A DNA stretch of 35,337 bases from the NCBI RefSeq assembly GCF_028292365.1, contig NZ_JAQGMM010000353.1, positions 1-35,337 of the forward strand, given 5' to 3'. Positions 1 to 8,150 of the stretch are shown piece after piece. The notes beneath the pieces were generated by a model. That model made no database searches. It was not told the DNA's origin and worked only from the letters and a program-made list of their open reading frames with translations. Made by a program: the position numbers and the translations under genes. The first letter of the stretch is position 1; the number at the start of each line of letters is the position of its first letter. Source of the stretch: Caballeronia sp. (GTDB lineage Bacteria > Pseudomonadota > Gammaproteobacteria > Burkholderiales > Burkholderiaceae).

Positions 1-297
1 GGGTTGGGCCGCGAAGCGACCGCGATCTTGAGTGAAACGGTTTCACCGATGCAGGCCAGAGCGGCACCATGCTTGCACTCGCATGGCGAAAGTGTCGGTG
101 TTTCGGGGGCGGTCAAACTTGGGAGAGTTGCGGGGCTTTGTTCGCAAATATGGAGGACTACGTGTGGATTGCGCCCGGCGGTGCGCAAAACCACCGGCGC
201 GTGGACATGCGCCGCGAGCAGTCGTAGGGACGATTCAATGTCGCTCGTCAATTTCTCTCATCAATCATGACTCCACCGCCACTTACGCGGCTCCCGC
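1..297. other. left-edge stretch without a recognisable gene
   Basis: Short overlapping frames are open here but none resembles a known protein or has a convincing ribosome binding site. The only structured element seen is a 15-bp odd palindrome, GTGAAAC-G-GTTTCAC, at 32-46, of the size expected for a dimeric repressor site. The stretch lies just downstream of the minus-strand MlaC-like gene and may hold its transcription end and the flank of a gene beyond the window. Confidence 0.4.
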
Positions 298-924
298 CTA
301 TTGCCCAGTGGAGAGCTGCTGATTTCGCTGCGTTAAGAAATTCAACAAACCATCGACTCCGTGCTGTGCGATTTGATCGGCGAACTGCTGCTGGTAGACC
401 TGAATAAGCCATGCGCCGAGTACACTAATGTCATACACGCGCCATCCTTGCGGAGTCTTGTATAGGCGATAATCGAGTTCCAGTGGGGATCCATTATTTA
501 CGATCGCAGACCGCACAACCACATCTGTATCGGCCGGCGAGGAGTGGAACGGTTGATACTCAATCTGCTTATCGCGCGCTTGTGCCAGCGCGCCTGAGTA
601 AGTACGTATCAGCAGCAATTTGAACTGCTCGACTATCTGCTGCTGTTGCTGAGGTGTCGCTGAATTCCAATTCCGACCCATTGCTAGACGCGTCGTGCGA
701 GTGAAATCGGAGTACGGGAGGATCTTCTCATTGACGAGTTCAGTAATGCGGGCCATGTCGCCCGCCTGAATCTCTTTGTCATTTTTGATTTGGTTCAGTA
801 CTTGCTGCGTGACCGTCTTGATCAACCCGTCCGGTGAGCTCATGTCTTCCGACTGAGCGGCAGCTACCCCGCACAAACCGACAAGCATCGGAAAGAAAAG
901 AAGGCTAAACAGATTTTTTAACAT
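298..924 (-). CDS. MlaC/Ttg2D-family periplasmic phospholipid-binding protein
   Basis: A 208-aa exported protein of the MlaC (toluene tolerance Ttg2D, HpnM-like) family. These proteins shuttle phospholipids (or in the HpnM branch are linked to hopanoids) between the inner and outer membranes. A signal peptide covers residues 1-23, with a hydrophobic core and an A-A-A cleavage site before QSED. The mature part shows the family pattern: a 'VLNQIKNDKEI' helix, 'KILPYSDFTRTTRLAMGRNW' near residue 70, and a late 'YKTPQGWRVYDISVLGAWLIQVYQQQF' segment that forms part of the lipid cavity. The length is normal for the family. It stands alone, without mlaEFD or mlaB neighbours, so it is probably a paralogue rather than the housekeeping MlaC. 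The family call is firm; the exact lipid and partner are unknown. Confidence 0.85.
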   Translation of the reverse strand: MLKNLFSLLFFPMLVGLCGVAAAQSEDMSSPDGLIKTVTQQVLNQIKNDKEIQAGDMARITELVNEKILPYSDFTRTTRLAMGRNWNSATPQQQQQIVEQFKLLLIRTYSGALAQARDKQIEYQPFHSSPADTDVVVRSAIVNNGSPLELDYRLYKTPQGWRVYDISVLGAWLIQVYQQQFADQIAQHGVDGLLNFLTQRNQQLSTGQ

Positions 925-1295
925 GTCCCGACCGTAGAGTGAATGATTTAAGCGTTACATACTTCACTTGAGCACCGTAGTGAATAGCATTCGCCACGAA
1001 ACAACGAGGAGGTTAACAGGGTGCGCGAGTCGGGGTATTCCCGGCGCGCAATAACGGGCGCTCCGGTTTGAAAGTCACGGACAGTTATTGTGCACTCTTT
1101 GGGGCGAGGCCGTAGCGCTTTGACCGCGCGTGGAAGTACCTGATTGTGGGACAACGCGATGGACGTTTCCGTCGCGAGACATTGTATTCCCTGCAATATC
1201 TCGCAACTCAAACTGCTATCGCACCAGTTGACATCGCGCGGCTCCCCCAGTCTGTTGCAGGCGAACCGGTTCGCGAATGCAGTCATGTCGCCGCA
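925..1295. other. intergenic stretch, unrecognised
   Basis: A minus-strand frame at 948-1286 is open, but its translation resembles no family I know and looks like an antisense shadow. The plus-strand frame that runs into the transposase relic is open from 1146 but is not recognisable before about 1296. The stretch probably contains the lost 5' part or flank of the insertion element, plus the promoter of the MlaC-like gene. Confidence 0.4.
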
Positions 1296-2119
1296 GTGAG
1301 CGTCGACTCGGCGTGGCTACGCAATTGCGACCCTGGGCGCGACCCAGGCCGTCACGTGAACATCGTCGCGGGGCGGGCGACGTTCACTGACGGCCCCCAA
1401 AACTGTATGCATGTGTGCACAAGGAAGTGACCTCGGCTGCAGCGCGACTCGATCAGTTCCTCAGCCGAAACGGTGTGGCGAGCGATGAACGCGTGACCGT
1501 GATCAGCGACGACGCCGGTGAATTTGGGAAGACGGTCGAGGGCAGTCAGCTGGCCCGCGGCCGGATCCTCGACTGGTTTCACATCGCGATGAAGTTTAGG
1601 GCAGCAGAGCGTTCCGTGTTCGGCAGCAAGATGATCGACTCAATGGAACGGGAGTCAGTGGAAAGCGAAATCATCCACGCCAAATGGCTGGTCTGGCATG
1701 GCAAGGGCAGCAAAGCGTTGGAGCGAATCAAGGCACCGGACAGTCGACTCCTGGCGAGGGACGGATACGAATTCAATACGTTGTGGTGGAATCTAAACAA
1801 TGCCTCTAGCTACCTGAAGAAGAACGCGCGCACGCTGGTCAACTACGGCGCCCGGCATCGCAAGGGCCTGCCGATTAGCAGCAGCATCGCCGAGTCTGCA
1901 GTGCACCAGGTTGTCAGTTACCGTATGGCCAAAAAACGCCAGATGCGGTGGACAGATGAAGGAGCGCACTGCATGGCCCAGGTCAGGGTTGCGGTGTTGA
2001 ATGGGGAATTCTCCCCCGTCGCATCTCGACGCTCAAGATTGCCGCCCCGCATCGCGGCGCATGCGTGCGGGCAGCATCGGCCGGCGAGGACCGGCCAGGG
2101 GGCAGAACAGACAGCGTAA
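1296..2119 (+). pseudogene. transposase relic (ISKra4-like), frameshifted and 5'-truncated
   Basis: The translation matches the C-terminal two thirds of a transposase common in Burkholderia, which I place in the ISKra4 family from memory. The pieces are 'VSVDSAWLRNCDP..GRHVNIVAGRATFTDG' in one frame (1296-about 1392). The reading then moves to the -1 frame: 'LYACVHKEVTSAAARLDQFL', 'RVTVISDDAGEF', 'QLARGRILDWFHIAMKFRAAERSVFGSKMID', 'HAKWLVWHGKGSKAL', 'TLVNYGARHRKGLPISSSIAESAVHQVVSYRMAKKRQMRW'. The switch falls in the C5A4 run near 1394-1402, so one extra base there explains it. The N-terminal third is missing or unrecognisable. The element is probably inactive. No inverted ends or target duplication were identified. 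It lies between the MlaC-like gene and the cat operon, where catR would normally be expected. Confidence 0.75.
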
Positions 2120-2540
2120 TCATGCCGTAAGCCATGGATACCTAACGAAATCTACCTCCCCAACCCTTGCACGCTCTCCTGCCAATTCGGTTACCTGGGA
2201 GGGTCCGCATATTGCGCGAACAAGATTCTGAACAAGCCGAAAAACGGCCAATAACGAGGTTGGTAATCGCAGGCAAATCGGATGCGATTTCGCCCTGTAC
2301 GTACGACTGGTGCGTCAATTTAGCCCTCCCACTAGGGCACTCGCCAAAGTGTGCTGCGGAGAGAGATTTTTAGGGCGATCCAAGTTGCCGGCGATATCGG
2401 ACGTTGTCGCAAAATCTCAAACTTGCCCACGTGCGGAGTGGGGGTAAAGTGGGGGTACAGCGACTAATAGACAATGCCGGCTAATTGGATGATCATGTAA
2501 GTAATTGATTTATATATGTATCTATTGGAGGAATGCCGGC
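2120..2540. other. gene-free stretch between transposase relic and cat operon
   Basis: No credible gene. Two perfect copies of AGTGGGGGTA lie at 2437-2446 and 2448-2457, one helical turn apart, followed by an AT-rich segment. The stretch presumably carries the 3' end of the dead insertion element and ancestral upstream DNA of the cat operon. No catR remnant was recognised in it on either strand. Confidence 0.4.
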
Positions 2541-2543
2541 TTC

Positions 2544-2609
2544 ATACCTTCAGGGTATGAAAGTAGTCGGAAGCGGTGTTGGACTTGCCGGGTTGTTTGT
2601 TTCTACCAT
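2544..2609 (+). promoter_or_regulatory. CatR/CbnR-type LysR binding site and catB promoter
   Basis: A perfect ATAC-N7-GTAT inverted repeat (2544-2558), inside 8-bp arms (2541-2548 and 2554-2561), matches the recognition site known for CatR, ClcR and CbnR LysR-type regulators, including T-N11-A spacing. A plausible weak promoter follows: TTGGAC at 2579-2584 and TACCAT at 2604-2609. This would put the start of transcription near 2615, about 64 bases from the centre of the repeat, as expected for the LysR recognition site. Muconate-responsive activation of catBA is inferred from this geometry; the regulator gene itself is not in the window. Confidence 0.75.
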
Positions 2610-2633
2610 GTGTGCTTCTGGAGGAAATGCACG

Positions 2634-3767
2634 ATGGTGACAACGGTAAAAGCCGCAGTACGAATAGAAAGCGTTGAAACACTGCTGGTCGATGTTCCAA
2701 CCATCCGGCCGCACCGCCTGTCGGTCGCGACCATGAACTGCCAGACCCTGGTGCTGGTCCGGATTCGTTGTTCGGACGGTATAAGCGGTGTGGGCGAGGG
2801 TACGACCATCGGCGGTCTGGCGTATGGCGAGGAGAGTCCCGAGAGCATCAAGGTCAATATTGATACCTACTTCGCACCTTTGATCAAAGGGTTGGATGCA
2901 ACGCGGCCGGGTGCGGCCATGGCGAAGCTGCGCAAGTTATTTCAGGGCAATCGTTTTGCGAAATGCGCGGTGGAAACGGCGCTCTTCGACGCCCAGGCCC
3001 AACGCATTGGCGTGCCGTTATCGGAGTTGTTCGGCGGCCGCGTGACGGACTCGGTCGAAGTGGCATGGACGCTTGCGAGCGGCAACACGCAGCGTGACAT
3101 CGACGAAGCCGAGCAGATGCTGGACCTGCGTCGGCATCGCGTGTTCAAGCTGAAGATCGGTTCGGGAGTGGTAGCCGACGATATAGCACATGTCGTGGCG
3201 ATCAAGAAAGCGCTCGGTGAGCGTGGCGACGTTCGCGTGGATGTGAACCAGGCATGGAGCGAGTCAGACGCTATCTGGGCGTTGCCACGCTTCGCCGACG
3301 CGGGCGTCAGTCTTGTCGAGCAGCCCATAGCTGCCACGAACCACGCCGGCCTCAAGCGTCTCACCAACCTGGCCCGCGTGCCGATCATGGCTGACGAAGC
3401 ACTGCACGGCCCCGCCGATGCATTCGCGCTGGCGAGTAACCAATCCGCCGATGTCTTCGCCGTCAAAATTGCCCAGTCGGGCGGACTACGGGGCGCGGCA
3501 AGTGTTGCATCAATCGCGCTTGCGGCCCATATCGAATTGTATGGCGGCACGATGCTCGAGGGCGCGATCGGCACGATTGCTTCGGCGCAACTGTTCAGCA
3601 CGTTCAGCTCGTTGAAGTGGGGGACGGAGCTGTTCGGTCCGCTCTTGCTGACCGAAGAAATCCTAACGGAACCCCTGCGTTACGAGGACTTTTCATTGCA
3701 CCTGCCGCAAGGCCCGGGCTTGGGCATCACGCTCGACTGGGAACGTATCGAACGGCTGCGACGCTGA
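2634..3767 (+). CDS. catB: muconate cycloisomerase (CatB)
   Basis: Converts cis,cis-muconate to muconolactone in the catechol branch of the beta-ketoadipate pathway. The 377-aa protein belongs to the enolase superfamily. The acid/base lysine motif K172-L-K174 precedes the metal ligands D203 (in VDVNQAW), E229 (in VEQP) and D254 (in ADE). K278 stands in FAVKIAQSGG. These sit five residues after their Pseudomonas counterparts, so the active site looks intact. The ATG at 2634 is chosen because GGAGG lies nine bases upstream and the N-terminus then matches the family. A longer in-frame extension to 2505 would run through the CatR-type operator and is rejected. It is the first gene of a catBA operon with catA 75 bases downstream. 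Confidence 0.95.
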   Translation: MVTTVKAAVRIESVETLLVDVPTIRPHRLSVATMNCQTLVLVRIRCSDGISGVGEGTTIGGLAYGEESPESIKVNIDTYFAPLIKGLDATRPGAAMAKLRKLFQGNRFAKCAVETALFDAQAQRIGVPLSELFGGRVTDSVEVAWTLASGNTQRDIDEAEQMLDLRRHRVFKLKIGSGVVADDIAHVVAIKKALGERGDVRVDVNQAWSESDAIWALPRFADAGVSLVEQPIAATNHAGLKRLTNLARVPIMADEALHGPADAFALASNQSADVFAVKIAQSGGLRGAASVASIALAAHIELYGGTMLEGAIGTIASAQLFSTFSSLKWGTELFGPLLLTEEILTEPLRYEDFSLHLPQGPGLGITLDWERIERLRR

Positions 3768-3842
3768 AGCGAATTGATTCGAATTAATCTGCACTACTCT
3801 GCACTAACCCGAACCGATCCCACACAATACACGGAGACAGAC

Positions 3843-4754
3843 ATGAACCACCAAGCGATCGACGCGCTGCTCAAGACCATTAACGACAGCGCCACCAGCG
3901 AGGGAAATCCACGCACGAAGGCGATTGTGAATCGCGTGATGCGAGACCTGTTTTATACGATCGAGGATCTCGATGTACAGCCTGATGAGTTCTGGACCGC
4001 GCTCAATTACCTGGGCGAAGCGGGCAAGAGCGGTGAGCTAGGACTGCTTGCCGCGGGCTTGGGCTTCGAGCATTTCCTCGACTTGCGAATGGATGAGGCA
4101 GAGGCAAAAGCCGGTATAGAAGGCGGCACGCCGCGCACGATCGAAGGGCCGTTGTATGTAGCCGGCGCGCCGGAGTCTGTCGGGCACGCGCGTCTGGATG
4201 ACGGCACGGATCCGGGCGAAACGCTCGTGATGCGCGGTCGCGTGATTGGCGAAGATGGCGCGCCGCTGAAGAATGCGCTAGTTGAGGTATGGCATGCCAA
4301 TCATCTGGGTAACTACTCATACTTCGATGCATCACAACCGGCGTTCAATCTGCGCCGCACCATTCGTACCGATAGCACAGGCAACTACAGCTTCACGAGC
4401 GTCGTGCCGGTGGGTTACAGCGTGCCGCCCGCAGGGAAGACCCAGCAATTACTCGATCAGTTGGGGCGTCATGGTCATCGTCCGGCACATATTCACTTTT
4501 TTATCTCGGCGCCGGGTTATCGCAAGCTGACGACGCAGATCAATATTGATGGCGATCCGTACCTGTGGGACGACTTCGCGTTTGCCACGCGAGATGGGCT
4601 TGTACCCGAGCTTAAAAATGCGGAAGCGGGGGAAGGCAAACCGTATGGCGTGGAGGGTCAGTTCGTGCTGATCGATTTCGACTTCACGCTCTTTAAGCGT
4701 CGCGATGATGTGAAAAGCACGGAGGTTGAACGCGTGCGCGCGGGAGCCTGGTAG
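3843..4754 (+). CDS. catA: catechol 1,2-dioxygenase (CatA)
   Basis: Intradiol ring cleavage of catechol to cis,cis-muconate, using non-haem Fe(III). The 303-aa length is normal. An N-terminal helical dimerisation and lipid-binding domain (about 1-100) is followed by the beta-sandwich. The four iron ligands can be seen: Y158 (GNYSYFD), Y192 (PVGYSVP), H216 and H218 (HRPAHIHFF). The ATG at 3843 has CGGAGA six bases upstream; an upstream in-frame ATG at 3774 lacks a site and extends beyond the family N-terminus. It is the second gene after catB. No catC (muconolactone isomerase) follows: a hairpin with T-run comes next, then a convergent gene. Catechol must therefore be finished with genes encoded elsewhere. 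Confidence 0.96.
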   Translation: MNHQAIDALLKTINDSATSEGNPRTKAIVNRVMRDLFYTIEDLDVQPDEFWTALNYLGEAGKSGELGLLAAGLGFEHFLDLRMDEAEAKAGIEGGTPRTIEGPLYVAGAPESVGHARLDDGTDPGETLVMRGRVIGEDGAPLKNALVEVWHANHLGNYSYFDASQPAFNLRRTIRTDSTGNYSFTSVVPVGYSVPPAGKTQQLLDQLGRHGHRPAHIHFFISAPGYRKLTTQINIDGDPYLWDDFAFATRDGLVPELKNAEAGEGKPYGVEGQFVLIDFDFTLFKRRDDVKSTEVERVRAGAW

Positions 4755-4782
4755 TCGCGGAGGCAGCACGCGTTGATGTTGG

Positions 4783-4822
4783 GTTCGCTGCGTACCACTG
4801 TGAGTTGCAGCGAACGCTTTTA
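4783..4822 (+). terminator. hairpin terminator after catBA
   Basis: Nine-base perfect arms GTTCGCTGC (4783-4791) and GCAGCGAAC (4807-4815) enclose a 15-base loop and are followed by GCTTTTAC. This fits a rho-independent terminator for the plus-strand catBA operon, in the short gap before the convergent anti-sigma gene. Confidence 0.7.
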
Positions 4823-4906
4823 CACTTTGATGACTTCATGCATGCGGTTAAGCGTTGGATGCGCCTAAAAGACTGACCCAATTGACAGAACAACCAGGCA
4901 ATCAAT

Positions 4907-5908
4907 TTATTCCACGCTTGCCACAATAAACGACCTCGCGCCCGGGGCCACGCTTGGTGCCATCTTTACCGCGGCCAAGGCGGCAGCTACCGGCGACGAG
5001 GTTTCACGGCTGAAGAGCGGTGCGGCTGCGCCTGCTGATATCTGCTTGCCAAGCGCCGCCAAGTCGACACCTTCCGGCTGACCGATCAGCGCATAGCCCA
5101 ACTCGGCCTGTCGCCACGTGACAACGGTCATGGAGGCGACACGCTGGTCAGCCACCGCTGCATCTGGCTTCCTCTCCTTCATCACGCACAGCGCAACGGG
5201 TGCGCCTTTCTCCGGCAGGTAGACAATTTGCACGAGCGGTTTGTTGTTAAACCGCAGCCGCTGCACGCGCTTGAACGTGAGTCCGGCCGCGCTCAGGTCA
5301 GGAATGCGCAGCGCGAGGCCATCGTCCTGGCGAATTTCCTTGACGGTCTTGATCGACAGGTTGGCGTCGGGATCGACGTTCGCCAGCGTCTCGCGGGAAT
5401 ACAGTTGTTGATAACTGGCCGCCGCCATCACCCAGGGTGAGACGCCCGTGCCGACCGACGCAAGCGAAGCGCCCGTATTCGATGCCGGACCCATGCCAGG
5501 ACCTAGCCGAAGCACTAGTCCGCAAGCAAACGCGCCAGCCAGGAAGGCGACGCCTAGCCACGCCGGCGCAACGCGCAGCCGCGAGCGGATGGGCGAGGAA
5601 GCCGGACTGCCCGGAGCCCGGGGAACGACGGGGTCGTTGACGCTTACGTTGGGACTGGCGACGGACTCGGCGGTTTTTGCCTTCGCAGCACGTGCCATCT
5701 CTTCGATTTTCGCGCTAAGGCTCGGCGGCACCGGCGGCAGCTTTTGCGCGGCGAACACTTCGCGGTACGGCAACCGCGATGCCTGCAAAAGTGCGACGCG
5801 CTCCGCCACATCGGGAGACGTGCGCAATTCGCGCTCGACTTCCTCACGTTGGGCCGGCGGCAGTTCGCCGTCCACGTAGGCCAATAGCAGGATATCGTCC
5901 GATTTCAT
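4907..5908 (-). CDS. anti-sigma factor, single transmembrane segment
   Basis: A 333-aa membrane-anchored regulator expected to hold the ECF sigma factor of the same operon inactive. The N-terminus (MKSDDILLLAYVDGEL...) is the short helical anti-sigma domain seen in many sigma-70 operons, but without the His-Cys-Cys zinc ligands of classical ZAS domains. A proline/serine-rich linker (about 80-113) leads to one hydrophobic segment (about 114-133). A periplasmic C-terminal domain of about 200 residues of unknown ligand follows. The ATG overlaps the stop codon of the preceding small gene (ATGA at 5905-5908), so translation is probably coupled. The stimulus is not deducible from sequence. Confidence 0.8.
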   Translation of the reverse strand: MKSDDILLLAYVDGELPPAQREEVERELRTSPDVAERVALLQASRLPYREVFAAQKLPPVPPSLSAKIEEMARAAKAKTAESVASPNVSVNDPVVPRAPGSPASSPIRSRLRVAPAWLGVAFLAGAFACGLVLRLGPGMGPASNTGASLASVGTGVSPWVMAAASYQQLYSRETLANVDPDANLSIKTVKEIRQDDGLALRIPDLSAAGLTFKRVQRLRFNNKPLVQIVYLPEKGAPVALCVMKERKPDAAVADQRVASMTVVTWRQAELGYALIGQPEGVDLAALGKQISAGAAAPLFSRETSSPVAAALAAVKMAPSVAPGARSFIVASVE

Positions 5909-6183
5909 AAGACTGACCCGTTACTTTCGCTAATGATTAAATTCTCGCTTTTTCTCGCGCGTCGACCGGTGAAAATCGATGAATCAGGCTTGTTGTCATA
6001 AGTGTATCTGCGTTTCGCGCAACCGGACGTGGTTCCACGGACTAAGCATTCCGCCGGCCGCTCCGGGCCTGCGCGGCTCAAGGCTTCAGCGCAAGCGCGA
6101 ATGTGCTCCTCGACTTGCTGGCTCTCTCCCGGAGCAAGTTCGCCATCTACATATGCCATCAGCATGATGTCATCGGTTTTCAT
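5905..6183 (-). CDS. short anti-sigma-like protein (92 aa)
   Basis: The first 30 residues (MKTDDIMLMAYVDGELAPGES...VEEHIRACAE) are a second copy of the anti-sigma N-terminus found in the next gene. The remainder (about 38-92) is Arg/Ser-rich, has no transmembrane segment and resembles nothing I know. Two readings are possible: a degenerate duplicate whose C-terminal part is out of frame, or a genuine soluble mini anti-sigma factor. The second reading is favoured a little because the gene overlaps both neighbours by ATGA, at 6180-6183 with the sigma gene and at 5905-5908 with the full anti-sigma gene. The gene limits are clear; its function is not. Confidence 0.55.
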   Translation of the reverse strand: MKTDDIMLMAYVDGELAPGESQQVEEHIRACAEALSRAGPERPAECLVRGTTSGCAKRRYTYDNKPDSSIFTGRRARKSENLIISESNGSVL

Positions 6184-6725
6184 GCGATGGAGTCCTTGCG
6201 CGTGACCGAAGCCCTGGCTTTCGAATCGGGTGTGCCTAACAACGCGCCAACCGCTTGACGCGCGCGCGACAGGCGGCTCATGACCGTGCCAATGGGCACT
6301 TCCAGAGCATCGGCCGCTTCCTGATAGCTCAAGCCCTCGACCGCGACCAGCAGCATGACTACACGCTGCGCTTCCGGTAGTCGTTCAACGGCGCTGATGA
6401 CCTGGCTGTGCATGAGTTGTGCTTCCGGGCCTTTGTCGACGGGGTCGGCGACGTTTTCCAGGAAGTCGTCGTCCCATTCCATGCTGGAGCGCTTGCGTAC
6501 GCTGCGCGCTCGCAACTCGTTGATCCAGGTGGAATGGACGATTGAAAACATCCAGCTTAGCGGGGACGTGTCGGGCTGCAATTGGTGCGCCCGTTCGAGC
6601 GCCCGCACGCAGGCTCGCTGGACGAGATCTTCGGCGTCGTGCTGATCACCGGAAATACGAAGCGCGAATGCCCATAGCCGCGGCAGCATCTCGGGAAGCA
6701 TGCCTGGTAAGTCTGCGTCGTTCAT
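6180..6725 (-). CDS. ECF-type sigma-70 factor
   Basis: A 181-aa extracytoplasmic-function sigma factor with only regions 2 and 4. Region 2 spans about residues 10-75 (...QHDAEDLVQRACVRALERAH...WMFSIVHSTWINELR). Region 4 spans about 115-165 (LPEAQRVVMLLVAVEGLSYQEAADAL.VPIGTVMSRLSRARQ), with the helix-turn-helix that reads the -35 element. The ATG at 6725 is chosen because the protein then starts with the usual short N-terminus; GGGAGA lies upstream. An in-frame extension to 6788 is possible but adds atypical sequence. It heads a three-gene operon with two downstream anti-sigma-type genes joined by ATGA overlaps. Target genes cannot be named; the propeller-desaturase-CtaG operon upstream on the same strand is a candidate only by proximity. 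Confidence 0.9.
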   Translation of the reverse strand: MNDADLPGMLPEMLPRLWAFALRISGDQHDAEDLVQRACVRALERAHQLQPDTSPLSWMFSIVHSTWINELRARSVRKRSSMEWDDDFLENVADPVDKGPEAQLMHSQVISAVERLPEAQRVVMLLVAVEGLSYQEAADALEVPIGTVMSRLSRARQAVGALLGTPDSKARASVTRKDSIA

Positions 6726-7155
6726 TGAACGAATGTCTCCCGTGATCCCGGTGTCTAGCCAAGTGCTGTTGAGCGCATGCCTGTGCATGCTGCATCGCGA
6801 TAACTTTATATTTTAGCGCGATGCGACGCATGTCGCTGGATGCCATATTGGCGCGCAAATGCTGCCGGTTGGAAAGCTGTGCAGTGTGCAGGCCAAGATG
6901 GTTGAGAAGCATTCGTTGAGAGATCTGTGTTCGCTGTAAGGCCATAGTAATCAGGCGCTAACCATCCAGCGAATGGGGCGGTCGTTGCCTGAGAATCCAG
7001 ACTATCCGGCGACCGCGATTGATCACCGCATCACAAGCGCGACGCCGCACCGCGCATCAAATGTCGTGCGCTTCCGAGCCGCGTCGCATACCAGCGTGAA
7101 AATCGTTCGGGACAAGACTCGGTGAAAGGCGAGAAAGGTCCGAACTCCGAACCTC
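6726..7155. other. intergenic region upstream of the sigma operon
   Basis: No credible gene. An inverted repeat CATCGCG (6793-6799) / CGCGATG (6817-6823) flanks an AT-rich core (ATAACTTTATATTTTA) about 70-100 bases before the sigma factor start. It is a plausible promoter/operator for the minus-strand sigma operon. The rest shows nothing recognisable. Confidence 0.4.
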
Positions 7156-8019
7156 TCAATTCCCGAGGACAGGTTTCGCTCGCCGTTTCGCAGGCCTCTG
7201 TTTGGGTGGCACGCGAGCAGGGAGTTCGGACAGACGCATCAAATGGCGCAAGGCCATCATGGCGCCGATCGCCTCAAGCACGCCGGCTGGTACCCACATG
7301 ATGAGTCCGCCCAGACTCTGGTCGAGCGTCGCCGGAACCGATGTGAACGCACGGCCGCAAAGCGAAAAGATCGGATAGAGGTCATGCGTCGAGAAGGTGA
7401 TGATCGCGCCGACAAGAATCTGCGGGGTCATGGTGATGACCGGCGACAGCACTCGCAAGCCCGGTCGGGTACGGCTCGGCGGATGTGGCCGATGATCAAG
7501 CAGCATCCACCAATACAGTAACCCGCTCACCGCGACCGACCAGTTCATGAACGTGTAGATGCGCCAGTCCAGCATGGCGACGAACTGTACAGATGGAATC
7601 AGCCAGAAGACAACGGAGATGACAAACGTGGCCGAAATGAAGGTCGGATTCAGTACGACCGCAGCGAGCACCCGCGCTGGCCTGCGGTATTGCCAACGAC
7701 GCAGCGCGCTGCGCCAGCGCAATGGCAGGCCAGCACGCAGCACGCTGCCTGGATAAGACGCCATCAGGATCAGCGGCGCGAGATGGTGCAGCACCAGATG
7801 CTGGAGCCGATGCACAAAGAACTCATGCTCGGCGTAATAGTCGAGCCGCGTGTGAAGCGCTATGTAGAAGAGTGCAAGACCCACCCAAAACGCAATTCGC
7901 CGCGCCATGCTGATATGAACGTGGCGTGACCCTCGCACATACAGTAAGACTGTTATGACGAACACTGCCACGAGCCCGAAAGAAGGTTCCCATGGGACGA
8001 GCAGGTTGAGCAGAGACAT
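7156..8019 (-). CDS. CtaG-like (caa3-type) cytochrome c oxidase assembly membrane protein
   Basis: A polytopic membrane protein of 287 aa resembling the caa3_CtaG family, linked in other bacteria to copper delivery for cytochrome oxidase or to copper homeostasis. It has about seven hydrophobic helices. The characteristic features are histidine-rich: 'HRLQHLVLHHLAPLILMASYPGSVLR' after the second helix pair, 'ALLYWWMLLDHRPHPPS'-like sequence in the middle, and a late 'FSTHDLYPIFSLCGR' segment. The start at 8019 (MSLLNLLVPWEPSFG) gives the usual N-terminus; an in-frame ATG at 8076 would add 19 untypical residues. It is the last gene of a minus-strand set with the desaturase and propeller genes. 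No oxidase subunits are nearby, so its client is unknown. Confidence 0.82.
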   Translation of the reverse strand: MSLLNLLVPWEPSFGLVAVFVITVLLYVRGSRHVHISMARRIAFWVGLALFYIALHTRLDYYAEHEFFVHRLQHLVLHHLAPLILMASYPGSVLRAGLPLRWRSALRRWQYRRPARVLAAVVLNPTFISATFVISVVFWLIPSVQFVAMLDWRIYTFMNWSVAVSGLLYWWMLLDHRPHPPSRTRPGLRVLSPVITMTPQILVGAIITFSTHDLYPIFSLCGRAFTSVPATLDQSLGGLIMWVPAGVLEAIGAMMALRHLMRLSELPARVPPKQRPAKRRAKPVLGN

Positions 8020-8150
8020 GAAAGGTCGGCGTAGGTAAGAGAGATTTGAAGCAGAGACTTGAAGCGGAGACTTCACGCAGAGGTTTGACGCGCCCGCATC
8101 TTAGCCTCAGTGATCCGCATGTTAGCAGGTGCGTGGGAGACTTGCTGTCG

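Noticed and set aside
948-1286. 112-aa minus-strand open frame
   Set aside because: No family resemblance, no convincing ribosome binding site, and it overlaps the transposon flank; most likely non-coding.
2437-2457. AGTGGGGGTA direct repeat as a phage attachment site
   Set aside because: No tRNA gene or integrase is in the window, and the two copies are only one base apart; it is kept only as a description of the intergenic region.
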